Notes under the pieces: model-generated
Told to the model about the DNA's origin: nothing
The model's input: the letters and a program-made list of their open reading frames with translations, nothing else
The model's database searches: none
From: Epiperipatus broadwayi
Lineage: Eukaryota > Onychophora > Udeonychophora > Euonychophora > Peripatidae
Assembly: GCA_028023455.1 (NCBI GenBank)
Contig: JAQFVV010006208.1
Span: 5,870,963 to 5,934,962, forward strand
Reading direction: 5' to 3'
Length of the DNA: 64,000 nucleotides
Part shown: piece after piece, positions 24,001 through 36,385 of the stretch
Position numbering within the stretch: position 1 is the first letter of the stretch
Layout: every line of letters starts with the position of its first letter
Program-made: the position numbers and the translations under genes

Positions 24001-24479
24001 ACACACATATAAAACCATATTGAGAGATTATATATTTTTTATTATAATGTTTTGTTATAATATTATTGTTTTGATTATTTTAATAATCCATCTAAAACAA
24101 ATTGAAGCAGCACTTAACTGTTCGATATATAAATAAAAATATTGTTTAGTAAAATTAATGAGGAAAAAAGCCTTTAAAGAACTTACTTCATGACAAAAAC
24201 TTCTTCAACAATCTTCAAGAAAAATAATAAATGAGAAAATAATGTTCAATAGCTTTTGCAGTAGCTGATGGTAAGAAGTTTAACACTTTTCCATTATTGT
24301 TTTACTTTAAAGCTAAGATTAGCTTGATATCCATTTGATGACCACTAAATAGATGGTTAGAAAAACCCTCAGCCTGTTAAGAACATGGAAAAGTTTCATA
24401 GTTCTATTTTTGCCCAGTTGAGAATTATATATGTTTTATAACAATTATATTTATGTAAATTAAAATAAAATAGAAATCC

Positions 24480-24895
24480 ATATAACATTACAATACTAGC
24501 CAAAAAAACAATTTTACTAAAATTCTACCTCAACCATGATTTCATCTATTAACAAATAGACCTTTTCAAGTGAAATTCACCTAAACATACCACATATATA
24601 TACAAAACAAAATAGCCTTCCCATCATTCACTTTAAAAACCAACTTCCTTTAATATCAAAAGATGTTTTCATGAGTTTAATGGCCTCATATTCAAAATAT
24701 ATTATCATCAAAGTTTCTTTTACTCTTCTTTTCAATTCACTTTTTTCATAAAAGATAACATCTGCATTGTCAAATAATATTTTATGACCTGTAATCAGTT
24801 CATGAATATATAAAGCTGAGTTTCGTCTATTTTAACTCTTACGAACTTTAACTCTTTTATTAAGACTTAATATACTCTGATGTATATAAATTTTA
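24480..24895 (-). mobile_element. Penelope-like element fragment (GIY-YIG region), inverted arm
   Basis: Inverse copy of the GIY-YIG endonuclease end at 26020-26400: shared segments include TTCATAAAAGATAAC, CAATATTTTATGACCTG and GTTCATGAATATA. It forms the left arm of an 1.9-kb foldback arrangement. Confidence 0.75.
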
Positions 24896-25466
24896 TTTTT
24901 TAGAGAGTAATGTTATTAATAATTTTTCTTTTCTTAAAAATTGTTTGTTAGGTATGTTGTTGATTGTTTGCTTTTTATACAGGAAGATAAAGTGAAAGAT
25001 TTTTTTTGATGGATTGAATACTTTTGATTCTAATATTAAATTTACTATTGGGGAGGGGGGGTATGTGCAACAAATTTAAGAAATATAAGGTCAGACTGTT
25101 ACCAACCTTTTATTCATAAGAGACTTTCTTTATTGAATTTTTATTAAAGGAATAGAAGGCTTCATAATTTTAAAAATAATAGTTATATTCAGAGGAGGCA
25201 ATTTTCTTCTGACTATATTGAGTTAAGTTATAATAATGAATTTATTAAGAATATTATATTTAAAAAATATCTATAAATCTGTTCATAATGATTTAAGTGT
25301 TAAAGAGAATAAAGAATTTCTTTTATTACTTTGCCATATAAGTTATCAATTAAATTGATAAAAAAATCAAGTCAGATGACCTAATTTTAATAAAGCTCCT
25401 ATTTACAAATGTTATATATAGAGTAAGTTAAAAACAAACTCTTATGAAGCTTCAAAAATACCCTCA

Positions 25467-25508
25467 ACCTCAGACCACGGTTTCTGCCTCTAGCGTCATC
25501 AGTGAGGT
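25467..25508 (-). ncRNA. Hammerhead-like motif, family C (left arm of C2)
   Basis: Minus strand: CCTCA, CTGATGA (25496-25502 on +), weak stem II CGCTAGAGGCA, GAAA, helix III ACCGTGGT, canonical GUC cleavage triplet, TGAGG. Core residues present; the pair next to the core is a C/A mismatch. Confidence 0.55.
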
Positions 25509-25760
25509 GCTAGGGAATAAAAATACTAGAACTAGTCCAGCATTTTATCAACGCCTAACTATTGAGAAGAAAATCTGAAACTTTCAGACATTTAAATGTC
25601 CAAAAATCCAGCTATCTAACTCAAATAGCAGTATGTGACTGAACTAAGTTCAGATACACCATATATTAATAGCTCTAGCAATATAAAATCGCCAAAGCAT
25701 TAATAGAAAAAAAACTAAAATTAAATTGATAAAAAAATCTAGTATTTTTATTCCCTAGCA

Positions 25761-25801
25761 CCTCACTGATGACGCTAGAGGCAGAAACCGCGGTCTGAGG
25801 T
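25761..25801 (+). ncRNA. Hammerhead-like motif, family C (right arm of C2)
   Basis: CCTCA, CTGATGA (25766-25772), CGCTAGAGGCA, GAAA (25784-25787), palindromic helix III ACCGCGGT, GUC triplet, TGAGG. Same stem II weakness as the left arm. Sense strand relative to the Ig gene. Confidence 0.55.
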
Positions 25802-26584
25802 TGAGGGTATTTTGAAGCTTCATAAGAGTTTGTTTTTAACTTACTCTATATATAAAAGTTATCAATTAGTAAATTGATTTATATGACTAATTTGTTATTG
25901 GGTGGTATGAAAATGGCTTGGAAGAAAGGCCTGAATTTAAATTCAGTACTAAATAAGTCAAAACAGTCAATTGAATGCAAATCTATTCCTGGAGTAGGAT
26001 TCCTTGTATTTGTCATAAAATTTATATAGGTCAGAGTAAATCAACTTTTAATGAAAGTGTTAAAGTTCATAAGAATAAAGTTAAAAATAGAGATCAACAT
26101 TCAGCTGTGTATATTCATGAACTGAATACAGGTCATAAAATATTTTTTGACAATGCAGAGGATTATCTTTTATGAAAAAAGTGAATTGAAAAGAAGTATA
26201 AAAGAAACTTTGATGACAAAATATTTTGAATCTTAGGCTATTAATCTCATGAAAATATCTTTTGATGTCAAAGGAAATTGGTTTTTGAAGTGAATGATGG
26301 GGTAACTATTTTCTTTTCTATATATATGATATGTTTAGTTGAATTTGATTTCAAAAAGTCTAATAGATGAAATCATGGTTGTGGAAGAATTTTAATAATA
26401 TTTTTTTGGGGGGATAGTATTGTACTATTATATGGATTTCTATTTCATTTATAATTACTAGTAGAGCATTGCAATATTTAATTTTTATGCATATTAGAAT
26501 TAATTCCATTTGTTAAACTAATCTTTTAATTCAATTTTGCATACAATAATTCCCAGTATCAATAAAAATCAATAATTTCAAACA

Positions 26585-26760
26585 GTTGTCAAGGCAACCT
26601 CCTTTTAACAATCATTATGTTAAAAAGAGGTTGCCTTGACAACAGTTTCAAATTGTTGGTTGTTATTGATATTGGAATTGTCTAAGTGTTAAAATGAGGT
26701 TGCCTTGACAACAATCTGAAATTGTTATTGATATTGGGATTGTCTAAGTGTTGACTGGTT
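26585..26760. repeat. Foldback repeat G1
   Basis: GTTGTCAAGGCAACCTC and its inverse GAGGTTGCCTTGACAAC occur three times in 120 bases, with TTGTTATTGATATTG and ATTGTCTAAGTGTTGA. Related copies at 44510-44735 and 54375-54480. Confidence 0.85.
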
Positions 26761-26999
26761 TTTAATGATTACTTACGAACCTAGCCTTGAGCATTATTAT
26801 GATAATTTAAAAATATTTGTTTGAGAATTTGTGACGATTGCATTTTACTTATAATTATATGTCAAAATATTTCCATCATCTAGAAAAATTAAATGTTTTT
26901 TAGAAAAATCCATATTTTATACTTCCAAATGTAGTAATAACACATGGATTTGTATAGAACATGACATATGAGTGATAATATTTTCCTCTCTTCCTCAGA

Positions 27000-27105
27000 T
27001 GTTGTTAATTGGATCAGTGATAATCCTAGCATGGGGATTGAAATGGTGATCTTTAGATTCTTGATTACTGAATTTACGTTAATGCTCTAACCAATTATAC
27101 TATTT
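27000..27105 (-). repeat. tRNA-like SINE group T
   Basis: Minus strand has TAGTATAATTGGTTAGAGCA (A box) and ATTTCAATCCC (B-box-like) about 40 bases on. No cloverleaf or CCA-ready end, so a SINE or tRNA relic. Similar relics at 45735 and 48795. Confidence 0.65.
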
Positions 27106-29539
27106 CATTAAAGACAACAGTAAATAGAAATTTTATATAGTTATCTAGAAAAGTATCAGATTTTAAAAAAAAAATTGTATGGGCAATATTAATGAGTGGT
27201 TTCCAAAGATTATGGATTATCACATTATGTAGACTTACAGCTTTATTTGCCATTATTATATGAGCTACTTTTTTTAATTTTCCTTCTCCCCCTCTCTCTC
27301 TCTCTGCCCATTCTTATTTTTTTCCAAATCGAACATGTGCTTATTGATACGTAGACAGCATGATATTTTAGACAAATCAGTTTTTCCTCTCTAATCATTA
27401 CTTTGTGAGCTTTTAATCATTTTTCAATGGGTCATCTGGCTTAATTTACTTTCTAGATGTATTGATTATTATTCAGCATTTCAAATGTAGGTTTTGTAGA
27501 TATTAGAGTTCCTCATACTGCACTGTGGTTTTAGAAAGCTATTCCAATATTATATTGATTGCTTTTTAGATTTTCAGCTATCTTTGACATATACTGATAC
27601 ATTATAGAATTGATTTTTTAATTTGTTTTTCTGATATTATTCTGATTTTTTTTAGTTTGTCTGCTATCCTTGGTATATGCGGAAGGGATGCATTACACCT
27701 ATCTATAATTGATTTTTTTTAATAATTCTTTTTGCTATCTATCTAAGTTTTTTCTTTAATGACAGTTCATGTGTAACTATTGTTCATGAGAGTTCATACC
27801 ATCCTTGGACTTTTCTTTTTCCAAGTCACTAACTTCTGAAAAAACTTCCTTTGCTCTGTTCCATAGTGTTAGTATAACTTAACTTTTAATGTTTCTGTCG
27901 TGATTGGGTATATTTGCTATATATTTATTTTCCTTGTGTGTGTGGTTTTTTTTTTATAAATTATAATTTTGATTATTCAATGAGGGAATCATATCACAAG
28001 AACATCTAAGATTGCCAATTTTTGTTCTTGGTCTATTTGTATTGGGAATTTAATTGGAGATAGTTATTGATGTGTGTTGAGTATGTTTGTAACACCAAAT
28101 AACTATTATTGAAATAGCAAAGACACTTTTGGTAGAAATGAAAATAATTTTTATAGAGATGAACCCTTGGCTTTTTTGGAAAAATTCAGTGTTGTATTGG
28201 AAGTATATTGTTATGCACAATGTTAAGAATTTCATTGTACTATCAATAGGAATTATAATTCTGATTTGTAAACTATTATCTTCAATTTTTTTTTTTTTAC
28301 AGTAAACAATGCTTTCTCATCAAGTATATTAATGAATAAAATTTCCACATTAAAGCTTACCATTATTCACCTTTTTTTCTATTTTCATGTTTTTGATTAA
28401 GTCAACAAAATGCTTAGAATCCCTAACAGAAATTGTGTCTTGTCATCAAAAAATTAATCTTGTAATTATTTTGTAATTAATTTTGTGGTCTCATCATAAT
28501 ATAAACCTTCAAAGTTACATTAATTGTGAAGGGAAAATTTTATATTTAATCAATTGCAAAATATTTGGTATTGTTGCTGTGGATGGATACTAATTTCAGA
28601 ATGCTTGCAAGAAAAACTAGATTTTTTGAATGCCTTAATGTTTCAGAAGCAGCATAAATCAAAGAGGACCGTCTTTATATATATTCTGTTTCATCAAAAG
28701 TGAAAAAATTATGAAAAATTCTATAATGTAAGTTTCTATTCAAGATAAAGTTGATCCCAGAAAACATGCTCACATTGCTTACATAATTGAATGTCAGAAA
28801 TCAAGTTGCCCTTTTGTCTACTATAATGAATCAAGAACAAACATTAAATGTAAGATTAAAGAAACAAATATATATAAAGACAGAGTAAAGCTAAGTAGAT
28901 CTTATAGTATCAGCAGTATTTTTAAAACATAAAAGGATATTTGATCGTGTTTTTAATCCTAAAGAAGTACAGATGGCCTGAATTGAACATGACTGGAAAT
29001 ATGAAATTTAAGAGAGTGGATTCATTAATATACAAATTCAGTAATGAGTAGAAACTCTAATAGTGTTTATCATCATAATCTTTTTTTACTCCCCTAGTTT
29101 TTCTTCTTTCCCTCTTTCTTTTTCTCTTTTCTTTGTATCCTTCCCATTTTTTTCCTTCTCATTTTTCTTTTTCCTTCTTCTTTTGCTTCTTCATTTTCTG
29201 CATTTTAAAGATATGCATTCAACTATATTTGCCATTAATTTATTAGATTTTAGTAATAGATATACAATAATTTTTAATAAATTTATTATATATAGTGCTT
29301 TAAATTATTTATACACATATATTTATAGATATAATAAAATAGGGGGGAAATGCATGTTTGAAATTCTTTATTTCATTTTATAGCTTATATGTGCATTTGG
29401 AAGACAGAAAAATAACTATAACAGTATACATGTGTGTGTATCAATATTATATATATGAATTCATAGTATTATTTCCAGGAGTTTTCATGTAACAAAAGTA
29501 TAATAGCTAAATAGCTGACATTTCATTACAATACAAGTA
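27106..29539. other. AT-rich intron, nothing firmly recognised
   Basis: Long T-rich and polypyrimidine stretches (around 27280-27310 and 29080-29200). The open frame at 29063-29383 is low-complexity Phe/Ser from the pyrimidine tract. A vaguely coding-like patch at 28560-29020 has no nameable motif. Confidence 0.45.
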
Positions 29540-30000
29540 CTTTCTTCATAGCTTTTTTTTTCTCAAATCATAAGAATCTGTGTGGTGAGATTTAAAATCA
29601 TTATTTTTTCCTTTGTTATTTTCTCTTCATTCTCAAATTCTGTTGGTTGAGTTTTAAAAAATATTTTATCTTCCAATAGCTTTTTCCAAATATTGTTAAT
29701 TTTCTTTAATTCACACTTTTCATTTATGTTTTTAGGTCTTTTAAAAATCTCTATAGCTTCCCTTAGCAATCTCTGGTCATATTGTTCAATTTTTGCCAGA
29801 ATATATGTTTTATTAAAATTAATGTCATGGTTAGTTAACTTAATGTGTGAATAAATGGCTGATTGAATTAGATTTTTCTCTAATTGCCAAAATGTATTCT
29901 TCCTTCTTATGTTTATTCTATGATTGGTCTATCCAAGGTATGAATGTAAACAAACTCCACATGGAATTTCTTATACACCATGGTATTCCAAAGGGATTAT
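29540..30000 (-). mobile_element. Penelope-like element GIY-YIG fragment
   Basis: Minus-strand frames give SAIYSHIKLTNHDINFNKTY, then YDQRLLREAIEIFKRPKNI, followed by NNIWKKLLE. This is the C-terminal part of the Penelope-like GIY-YIG endonuclease, including the conserved His and the REAIEI segment. A stop after the IPCGVC-like start breaks the frame. It ends against a TA repeat at 29998-30019. Confidence 0.75.
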
Positions 30001-30299
30001 ATATATATATATATATATAAGATATCTACTGTGATATTACAAAGCACAGAAGTACTTTCAGTTATTTTTATAATCTTCAATTGGAAACAATTTAAATTTA
30101 GTGGAAGTAAACATCATCATGTTATATTTTAATATACATGAAATTTAACATTTGTATTTTGTGTATCAATTAAAGATTTTTTATTTCTATTTATCAAAAT
30201 TATCTCTTTGATTTTTCTTTTACTATGGAAATGGAAAGTAAAGTGACATGTTTTTTTATGATCAAAAAAAGAAAAGAAAAACAGATGCGTCCATTAAAT

Positions 30300-30632
30300 C
30301 ACCACTCAAAGAAGTATGGAGAGATGCATGTTGGGAATAATAAGAGATCGAAAATGCAAGATATGGGTAAGAGAACAAACAGGTGTTACTAACATCATTG
30401 AAAAAATTAAAAGACTAAAGTTTCTAGAAGAGATGATAATAGATGGACAAGAAATATTAAACTGGATTTCAAGAGATTGTAAAAGACCCAAAAAGAGACC
30501 ACATGTGAGATGGATGGATGAAATAAGAAAGTGTGCAGAATTGATGTGGAAAAGAGAAGATGGATTGAACTTGGAGATACCTTTATCCTGCAGTGGATTG
30601 ATATTGGTTGTTGATGATGATGATGATATAAC
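30300..30632 (+). mobile_element. RTE-clade LINE 3' end (internally deleted)
   Basis: MERCMLGIIRDRKCKIWVRE and KRPHVRWMDEIRKCAE are in one frame; the SWTGHIA segment present at 13951-14181 is missing. Ends in a GATGATGAT tail. Confidence 0.85.
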
Positions 30633-32390
30633 AATTGATACTATTTTTTTAATACTATACCTCAATTCATCTATATATGAAACCTTGCATTTTTGTGAAA
30701 TTTGGTATATAATACTATTTTTTTGTTTCAAAAATATATTTTTTATTCACCAGCATATGAATGTTAGATGGAAAACAGAATGAAACATTATATAATTCTA
30801 TATATTTTTAAAATAAGTTTAGCTTAAGCATTTAAAACACATGGAATGGATATCCATTTTCTGTCATTACTTTTCTGCTACTTTAAATTTGCATAAAATA
30901 TAGGAACTTCAATCAATTCTTGTGTAAATTTTTCAATATTTTGTTTTATCACTTCCATAATGACATTATTTTTTATTGCAAAATAAAAAAGGTTTAAGAC
31001 TTGTCATCTTATGTACAAGAAGCACTTTATATAACTTCTTTCTTGTAATGGTTTGGTTATCAATATATAAGTTAATAAACCAGCATGTCTTATCTTATAC
31101 AGTACAAATCAAGATATTTACGTAATTCTTTTATCCTGCTTCTTTTCAATAGCCCATTTTAAATCATTTCTCTTATTTAATTCAATCACAAGATAATTTA
31201 TACTATCGTCATGTCCACAAACAAAAACGTTGTCGTGTCCACAAACAAAAACATTATCAACTTATGTTTCACAAATCTTGATATCTGTAAAGTTACAACT
31301 ATTGATAATCATCCCATCATGTGTAGACAAAGTAAAATTACAAATTTGTGTGACTATAGACAGATTTATAGGTCCGTCTACAGGCAATTTGTAGGATTTT
31401 CCTTCAAAAAAAGAAATTACATTATCTTTAATAAATCTTTAAAAAATCAATAATGAAGTTTATAGCTCATTCAGTAATATTTAAGGAATCTAAATAATTT
31501 CTGTCACATTCAATGAAATGATAATATCATTTTCATCAACTATAATTTTCTTAATTTTGTCTACAATATTCAAAAGATGAAGAAATATATGTTTTCATCA
31601 TTATCAACTTTCATCTTTTCATTTCACATGGTTCATTTCTAAGTATGACATGTTTTGCTACATAATTCCATTATTAAAAACCTACTCATGTCTTTGTTTA
31701 AATTGTGAAATTTCAGATCATATTTTTTGTTAATGATATCTTCATCATTTTTCAAATCAATATCACTATCACTGGTGTCCTTAAACATTTTCAAGTCAGA
31801 AATGATTCCATTAATAATTTCTATCATCTAACTATATGTAGGAAAAAAATCCTTTGCTTTCAATCATCCCCTTTGTTCTTCCTGGATTAAATATTCCATT
31901 CAATATCTCCAAAATGAACATAGATAGTCCATTGTTTATTGAAAAGTTACAAAATAAAATTAGCATCTTTAATCATATTACATTTAACAGTTTCAAAACT
32001 CATAATTTTAATGTGGTATTTACTGGTCTAATAGAGCATGCCTTATTGGTTAACAATGTTAGCACTGCAATATATACTTGGAATTCTATTAACTTATATT
32101 GTTTGGTGGTGATTTAATTGTTTCCCAATCTTTTTACTATTTATATTAAGAGGAATATGTTTGTCTCCATCTCAGATCATTTCTCTTTAAAGATAATAAT
32201 AGATATCTGCCAACTTCCTGTTTTAATTTTACTATATATCATCTTTATAGACAATTTTGAATAAGTTATATGAGGATTTTTCTGGATATCTTCTTTTGGT
32301 CAAATACACATTAAATATTTAAAAGGTCATGTTTAGTTTTATCGTGACATTTCTAAGTGAATTCTAATTTTATTTTACAAATATTTGTAT
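30633..32390. other. AT-rich intron, nothing recognised
   Basis: Several short open frames on both strands without domain signal. No repeat family matched. Confidence 0.45.
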
Positions 32391-33255
32391 CAGTATTTGA
32401 AATACATGCATGTTTCATATACCTAAAGGTTAATTGTAAATATAGGGGATTTGAACTCATATTTTCATGTACCCGTCAACTATCTACACTATCTCATACC
32501 ACTGATACACATGACCACACACATGTAGAAAATATAAATAATCACCAATATATATATATTTTTTGCTAAACTAGCACTCATCTGTTGGTCCAGATTATCA
32601 TCTCCCACACACATATATAATCAGTGTCCAGTTTATATTAAGATAGCAAATCTTCATACTTTAATGGACAGGCTTCATTCTACTCCAATCTCCAACTCTT
32701 CAGCCACCCATACTACTGAAAATCTTACAATGGAAAGCCCAAATCTCACGCTGATGCCAATGTTATTGACATTTCCATGTTGACCTCAAGGCACTCTGAT
32801 CCCTCATGTATAGGACTTTATCCATTTAAATACATCCTGTCCACCCCTCTTCTATGTATTTAAATGGATAAGGTTCTATACAGTAGGGGTCAGAATGACT
32901 TGAGGTCAACATGGGCATGGCAATAATATTGGCATCAGCATGGGATTTGGGCTTTCCATCATCAGATTTTTAGTGATACAGATAGCTGAAGAGTTGGAGG
33001 TTAGAGTAGATTGAAGCCTGTCCATTAAAGTATGAAGATTTGGTATCTTAATATAAACCGAGCACTGATTATATATATGTGTGGGAGATAATAATCTGGA
33101 CCAACTGATGAATGTTGGTTTAGCACGAAATGAGTATATTGGTGATTATTTATCTTTTCTACATTGTGTGTGGGACATGTGTATCAGTGGTATGAGATAG
33201 TGTGGATAGTTGATGGGTATTTGAAAATCTGAGTTCAAATCCCCTATATTTAAAT
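32391..33255. repeat. Foldback repeat A4 (about 815-bp palindrome)
   Basis: Ends are ATATAGGGGATTTGAACTC (32437) and GAGTTCAAATCCCCTATATT (33234). Arms meet near 32830-32850. The left-arm hammerhead (about 32543-32590, minus) has lost its core; the right-arm copy is nearly complete. Confidence 0.9.
33100..33144 (+). ncRNA. Hammerhead-like motif, family A, near complete
   Basis: ACCAA, CTGATGA (33105-33111), stem II ATGTTGGTTTAGCAC, GAAA (33127-33130), TGAGTATA, TTGGT. Core complete but the pair next to the core is A/C in place of G-C. Outer helix I AGATAA.TAATC/GATTATTTATCT is long. Sense to the Ig gene, in the 26-kb intron. Confidence 0.6.
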
Positions 33256-33879
33256 ATTTGTATCACGGGTTTGTCTTAAGTTCCTTTTCAATTTATTCTA
33301 GCTGTACAATTCTATCATACTTTTTTCATCTATTTTATGTTGCATGAGAACTGTATGGTCATAAAGTAAATTTGTTCCATTCATTTGTAAAAGTATTTTT
33401 TTTAGAGAGTTAAAATCCACAATTTTTGGCAGTTGAAGTATAAACTTTATAATAGTGTTTCTTGCTAAATACATCAATTTTTTTGTTATTTACAATGCAA
33501 TGATAGAAATTTCACATTACAAAAAATTATATAGAGTGCAAAATATTACTTATTTTTGATATGAGAAAATATAATGCACTGATAATCAACCATAAAAAGT
33601 GGGTTAATTTGCGTATTAATTGAGTAAAGCACTTTTCTGGAACAATAATCAACAAACGCCAATATTTATTAGTTGTTGTCTTGATAGAGTTTAGAAAAAG
33701 TAAAGTATGTTGCATTTACTTAAATATCCACTGATACTAAAAGGAAATAAAAGAAGCATATTTTATCGCGAACAACCTAAATGCTAGCAATAGACGAGAT
33801 ACATGTTTCACAATTTCAAAAAAATGGTCCAGTTAAATGATTTGCATAGATTTTCATATAAAACACTATTCTGTATCAC

Positions 33880-34158
33880 TAACAACAAAGGTTAACAAAG
33901 GCAAAACTCTCCATACAGTAGTGCCACCCTGTGCCAACCAGAGTAATCAATGGATGCCAGAAGGCTTGTGCATAAAATCCCTATCTAGTGCCTACTCATC
34001 CAATATCCCCAGACTAGTTTCTGGATAGGGATTTTATGCACAAGCCTTCTGGCATCCATTGATTACTCAGGGTGGCACTATTGTATGGAGAGTTTTGCCT
34101 TTGTTTACAACAATTATGTGCTAGTGTGAGATGGTGATCATGTGATGTTTAGTGGTTT
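33880..34158. repeat. Foldback repeat B2
   Basis: CAAAGGCAAAACTCTCCATA and its inverse flank a nearly perfect palindrome centred at about 34020; ends in GGTGATCATGTGATGTTTAG. Only half of the hammerhead remains (GAAACTAGTCTGGGG on the minus strand). Confidence 0.88.
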
Positions 34159-34337
34159 AACAACAAAGGTTATGAATATGGGAGTTAGCATATTCTGAAA
34201 GTGCTAACCCAAATATTATTATTTATTAGTTTAATAACTTCACCAATTTGCACTAAAGCACAATATAATTATTACTTGATTAAAATATTTACTCAGTATA
34301 ATTTTAGAACATTTTAAAAGTAACTACTAAACATGTA

Positions 34338-34440
34338 GTCAAGCGTTGGTGGCTTAGTGGTTAGCATAGTTGCCTTATAAGCAGCTGGCCTGGGGTTCGC
34401 TTCCTGGTCAACACATTTGACATATGAAAAAAAAAAAAAA
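34338..34440 (+). repeat. tRNA-derived SINE, group i
   Basis: GTCAAGCGTTGG, A box GTGGCTTAGTGGTTAGC, B box GGGTTCGCTTCC, end GACATATG and A14 tail. Flanking imperfect direct repeats CTACTAAACATGT and CTACTAAATATGT are a target duplication. Confidence 0.9.
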
Positions 34441-35374
34441 CTACTAAATATGTTTTGCATATATTTTTTTAATAGAATACTTTTATTCTTTTGCATCAAA
34501 GAAGTTTTTCTATTTATTGAATATTTGATATTATTAAGAAATATTTAATGTGTTGAATAAAAAATTGTATACATACTTTATATTAAAGTTTTAATTAAAA
34601 TAAATAAAAGTTTTCTTAACTTGTTTTATAATTATTAATAAAAATTTGACAACTATATTTCATTATTGAATTGTTTATATCAAATTAAATAACGATTTAA
34701 ATATGAAAAAGATTCCAATAAAACATGTAAGCTTTTGAATAAATATTTATGTGATCATGCTTCAGTATGTATGTGTTTATATAAGGTCATATATAAATTT
34801 AATCCAACAATTTAATATGTTCTTTGTAAAATTACATGAATTTGCGCTTAATAAAGATATTAAGTCTGATATTAAAAAGCTAAGCAATGTTATTATGTGG
34901 AATTTCGTTGTAATAAAATTATTTCTTGGAAATCGAAAACAATGAATTCTTTGATTAAAAAATTCCTCTAATCAAATTAATTTCATTAGAATAACGATAC
35001 TATATTAAAAGTTATATAGCAATGAAAAATATATTTTGATAGTTTTAATAATTTCTATACATGCCACAGTTGGAACTATCTAATAATGATTTGGCCTCAG
35101 GGTCTCTTTCTGATACTTTATTTTGTTCAGGTGTTTCTGATATTCATCGCACTTGATTGTTTACAAAAATGTTTGTTTACTTATTTAATCTTTTTTTCAT
35201 TTCCTAATTGTTTAAAAATTGGTGTTATTATACCTATGTTTAAAAAAGTTCCATTAATTTGCAAAGGCCTACTTCAGCCTCCTTCATGAATACTAAGGTA
35301 TTTGAGATGATAATCAAAGATAAAATGATGTCATTCTTGAATATACATAAAGTGATTGCTATATACCAGTTAAG

Positions 35375-35485
35375 TTTTTTTTTTCATATGTCATAGCATC
35401 GGCCGGGACACAAACCCACAACCGTCTGCAACCAACTACTTGCTTACAAGGCGGCTGCAATGATCTCTCGGCTAACAACGCTTGC
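35375..35485 (-). repeat. tRNA-derived SINE, group ii, nested in the LINE
   Basis: T-run (A tail) then CATATGTCATAGCATCGGCC, ACCCACAACC (B-box inverse) and TCTCGGCTAACAACGCTTG (A-box inverse). It splits the LINE reading frame. Confidence 0.88.
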
Positions 35486-35689
35486 TTACTTTAGATGCTC
35501 TTTGTAATATTATGTATAATTTAGAATCATCATTGGATAATGTGGTTAAGTCAATAGCTGTGTGTTTGGATTTATCTAAAGCATTTGACTCTGTTCATCA
35601 TACAATTTTTCTATATTATTTATATTCAGATATTACTAATTTTCTTCATTCTGAGCTAGGCAGTAATAAAGCTAAATATTAAAAAAAAA

Positions 35690-36385
35690 CCACACATTTT
35701 CTGTGAGTATATTCGTTAATTACCAGATATCAATTCTATTCATATGGTTTTCAAGTTTATTTTGCTTCATATATATCACTTTTTTATAAATGTCCTCATA
35801 TACACTTTAATGCAATTTTTATATAATTCCTCCTTTATTTTTTTAACATTTTCGACTGTCCTGCGGTCTTCATCAGAACTACAACATTTTAATATATAAT
35901 CATATAACCATTATTTTATATACATGAAATATATATTTTACATTAGTATTCATAATCATATTTTGTTTCTAACTCTATACCTTTACTTCTCTTATTTCCC
36001 AATTATTATTTTCTTATTATTTATTATTTCTATTTCCTTTTTATTTTTTTTTTCTATCCTATCTATCATTCTACATTTATTCTTTAATATATGTTTCTAT
36101 AATCCTTATATTTTATTTTTAATTTTACCTATTTAATGTAATTTCTTTTCTTCCTTTCTATTATTTATTTTTTTATTAATAATTTCTATTTTATTCTTAT
36201 TCCTATCTTTATTTTTATTAATTATTCTCATTTTTATTTTATTTATTCATTTTACTTACCTTTTTATATCTTTCTTCTTTCTTTTTACATTTATAACTGG
36301 CTATTTTTTAAATTCTTTAGCCTCTTTTTCATATATATTTTATATATAAATATATATTTTTATACATGAATATATAAAGAAAACT
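35690..36385. other. T-rich insert within the LINE
   Basis: AT-rich and pyrimidine-rich sequence separates two parts of the LINE frame. At about 35845-35885 the minus strand reads CTGATGA, extra A, GAC..GTC stem, GAAA, a hammerhead-like family D arrangement. Confidence 0.5.

Larger units (their letters stand above)
25365..25862. repeat. Foldback repeat C2, nested in the Penelope-like element
   Basis: Long inverted arms share AAACAAACTCTTATGAAGCTT and CTAGCACCTCACTGATGACG. AAGTTATCAATTA occurs on both sides (about 25332 and 25857), consistent with a target duplication of the insertion. Both arms carry a hammerhead-like core. Confidence 0.85.
24896..26400 (+). mobile_element. Penelope-like element, broken RT and GIY-YIG endonuclease
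   Basis: Short frames around 25000-25060 (FDGLNTFDSNIKFT) resemble the C-terminal RT region of Penelope-like elements. At 25975-26172 an open frame codes for IPCICHKIYIGQSKSTF followed by SAVYIHELNTGHKI, a GIY-YIG endonuclease pattern with the Cys pair and the conserved His typical of Penelope-like elements. Several frameshifts and stops make it a pseudogene. Foldback C2 interrupts it at about 25365-25862. Confidence 0.75.

Noticed and set aside
26585-26760. Hammerhead in the G palindromes
   Set aside because: No CUGANGA or GAAA pair at suitable spacing on either strand.
29063-29383. 106-codon open frame
   Set aside because: Phe/Ser/Leu low-complexity translation of a polypyrimidine tract; no domain.
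30306-30731. 141-codon minus-strand open frame
   Set aside because: Antisense of the RTE fragment whose protein is on the plus strand.
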